Notes under the pieces: model-generated
The model's input: only the letters and a program-made list of their open reading frames with translations
Told to the model about the DNA's origin: nothing
Databases searched by the model: none
In this document: positions 63,754 through 64,000 of the stretch, piece by piece
Numbering within the stretch: position 1 is the stretch's first letter
Layout of the letters: each line of letters opens with the position of its first letter
Made by a program: the position numbers and the translations under genes
Origin: an uncultured Flavobacteriaceae bacterium
GTDB lineage: Bacteria > Bacteroidota > Bacteroidia > Flavobacteriales > Flavobacteriaceae
DNA length: 64,000 nt
NCBI GenBank assembly: GCA_947500445.1
Contig: CANMSB010000009.1
Span: forward strand, 62,001 to 126,000
Reading direction: 5' to 3'

Positions 63754-64000
63754 CCTTAGGCATCACCACTGCAACACAGGTTTTCGCTCCTTTTACGGTT
63801 TGGTTCAATTTTACGGTAATCGCGCAATCTAAAGGTAAGAACAAATCTACCCTAGAACCAAATTTAATGAAGCCGGCATCTTCCCCTTGCTGTGCGCTAT
63901 TGCCCAATTTTGCATAGTTTACGATACGGCGCGCCAGGGCACCGGCTATCTGTCGGTAGAGGATATCCCCGAATTTTGGGGTTCTGACCACCACGGTAGT
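63731..64000 (-). CDS. psd: Phosphatidylserine decarboxylase, C-terminal end (5' part outside window)
   Basis: The frame is open to the window edge, so only the last 89 codons are seen. They show GDILYRQIAGALARRIVNY and GFIKFGSRVDLFLPLD, the latter typical of the alpha/beta chain region near the autocleavage site of short bacterial Psd proteins. Psd decarboxylates phosphatidylserine to phosphatidylethanolamine at the inner membrane after self-cleavage to a pyruvoyl enzyme. The 3' end overlaps the acyl-CoA-binding gene by 23 bp. Confidence is limited by the partial sequence. Confidence 0.85.
   Translation of the reverse strand, partial: TTVVVRTPKFGDILYRQIAGALARRIVNYAKLGNSAQQGEDAGFIKFGSRVDLFLPLDCAITVKLNQTVKGAKTCVAVVMPKDEEREIT

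Noticed and set aside
1-64000. tRNA, rRNA or transposase genes
   Set aside because: None with a supportable sequence was found by reading.

Overview
The window reads as chromosome of a marine-type member of the Flavobacteriaceae (Bacteroidota). Support: no Shine-Dalgarno-like sequence in front of most starts; promoters of the Bacteroidota form TTTG-N18-20-TAnnTTTG (clear at typA, valS and a DUF1573 gene); lineage-typical families (DUF1573, DUF3857/transglutaminase, a TPR plus beta-barrel pair, flavobacterial TypA, KdsA and LpxK); and intermediate GC in core genes. The genus cannot be fixed from sequence reading. I saw no rRNA, tRNA, CRISPR array, transposase or phage gene.

Layout. 1-15.7 kb is a Tc (ABC-type) toxin locus: the 3' part of a TcB-TcC fusion whose C-terminus looks like a deaminase-fold effector, then a very large TcA pore/adhesin protein. 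A terminator, a copy of a dispersed ~155 bp inverted-repeat element and a patatin-like lipase with a small acidic protein follow (15.7-19.9 kb). 20-28.5 kb holds a DnaQ-exonuclease/GIY-YIG fusion, two tiny coupled membrane proteins, a sulfur-related pair (MBL-rhodanese and SulP), a DUF3857 protein and kdsA. 28.6-30.5 kb has two paralogous secreted barrel-like proteins separated by a nested minisatellite. 30.6-36.3 kb: typA, a ROK/polyphosphate glucokinase, a Crp-family regulator divergent from a GH5 glycosidase, and ftsE. 36.7-41.5 kb: a large TPR protein with its outer-membrane barrel partner. 41.7-49.7 kb: DUF2834, a coiled-coil protein with a degenerate zinc ribbon, Nif3-like, lpxK, a hybrid histidine kinase coupled to GAPDH, and lipA. 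49.8-55.2 kb: two ECF sigma factors (one with an anti-sigma gene), murB coupled to an aminotransferase, and DUF1573. 55.4-64 kb: valS, an AT-rich HNH-like gene, a zinc-ribbon membrane protein, a serine hydrolase, a GNAT pseudogene cut by the repeat element, a secreted protein, an RDD protein, an acyl-CoA-binding protein and the end of a phosphatidylserine decarboxylase gene.

How the parts work together. The Tc genes should form a single toxin machine: TcA binds and perforates the target membrane, and the TcB-TcC cocoon releases the C-terminal effector. Much of the rest is housekeeping for the envelope (kdsA, lpxK, murB, psd, ftsE) and translation (valS, typA). The most unusual material is the Tc effector, the repeat family (four clear copies, three of them in the last 4.2 kb) with the pseudogene it interrupts, the minisatellite between paralogues, and the small AT-rich gene after valS.
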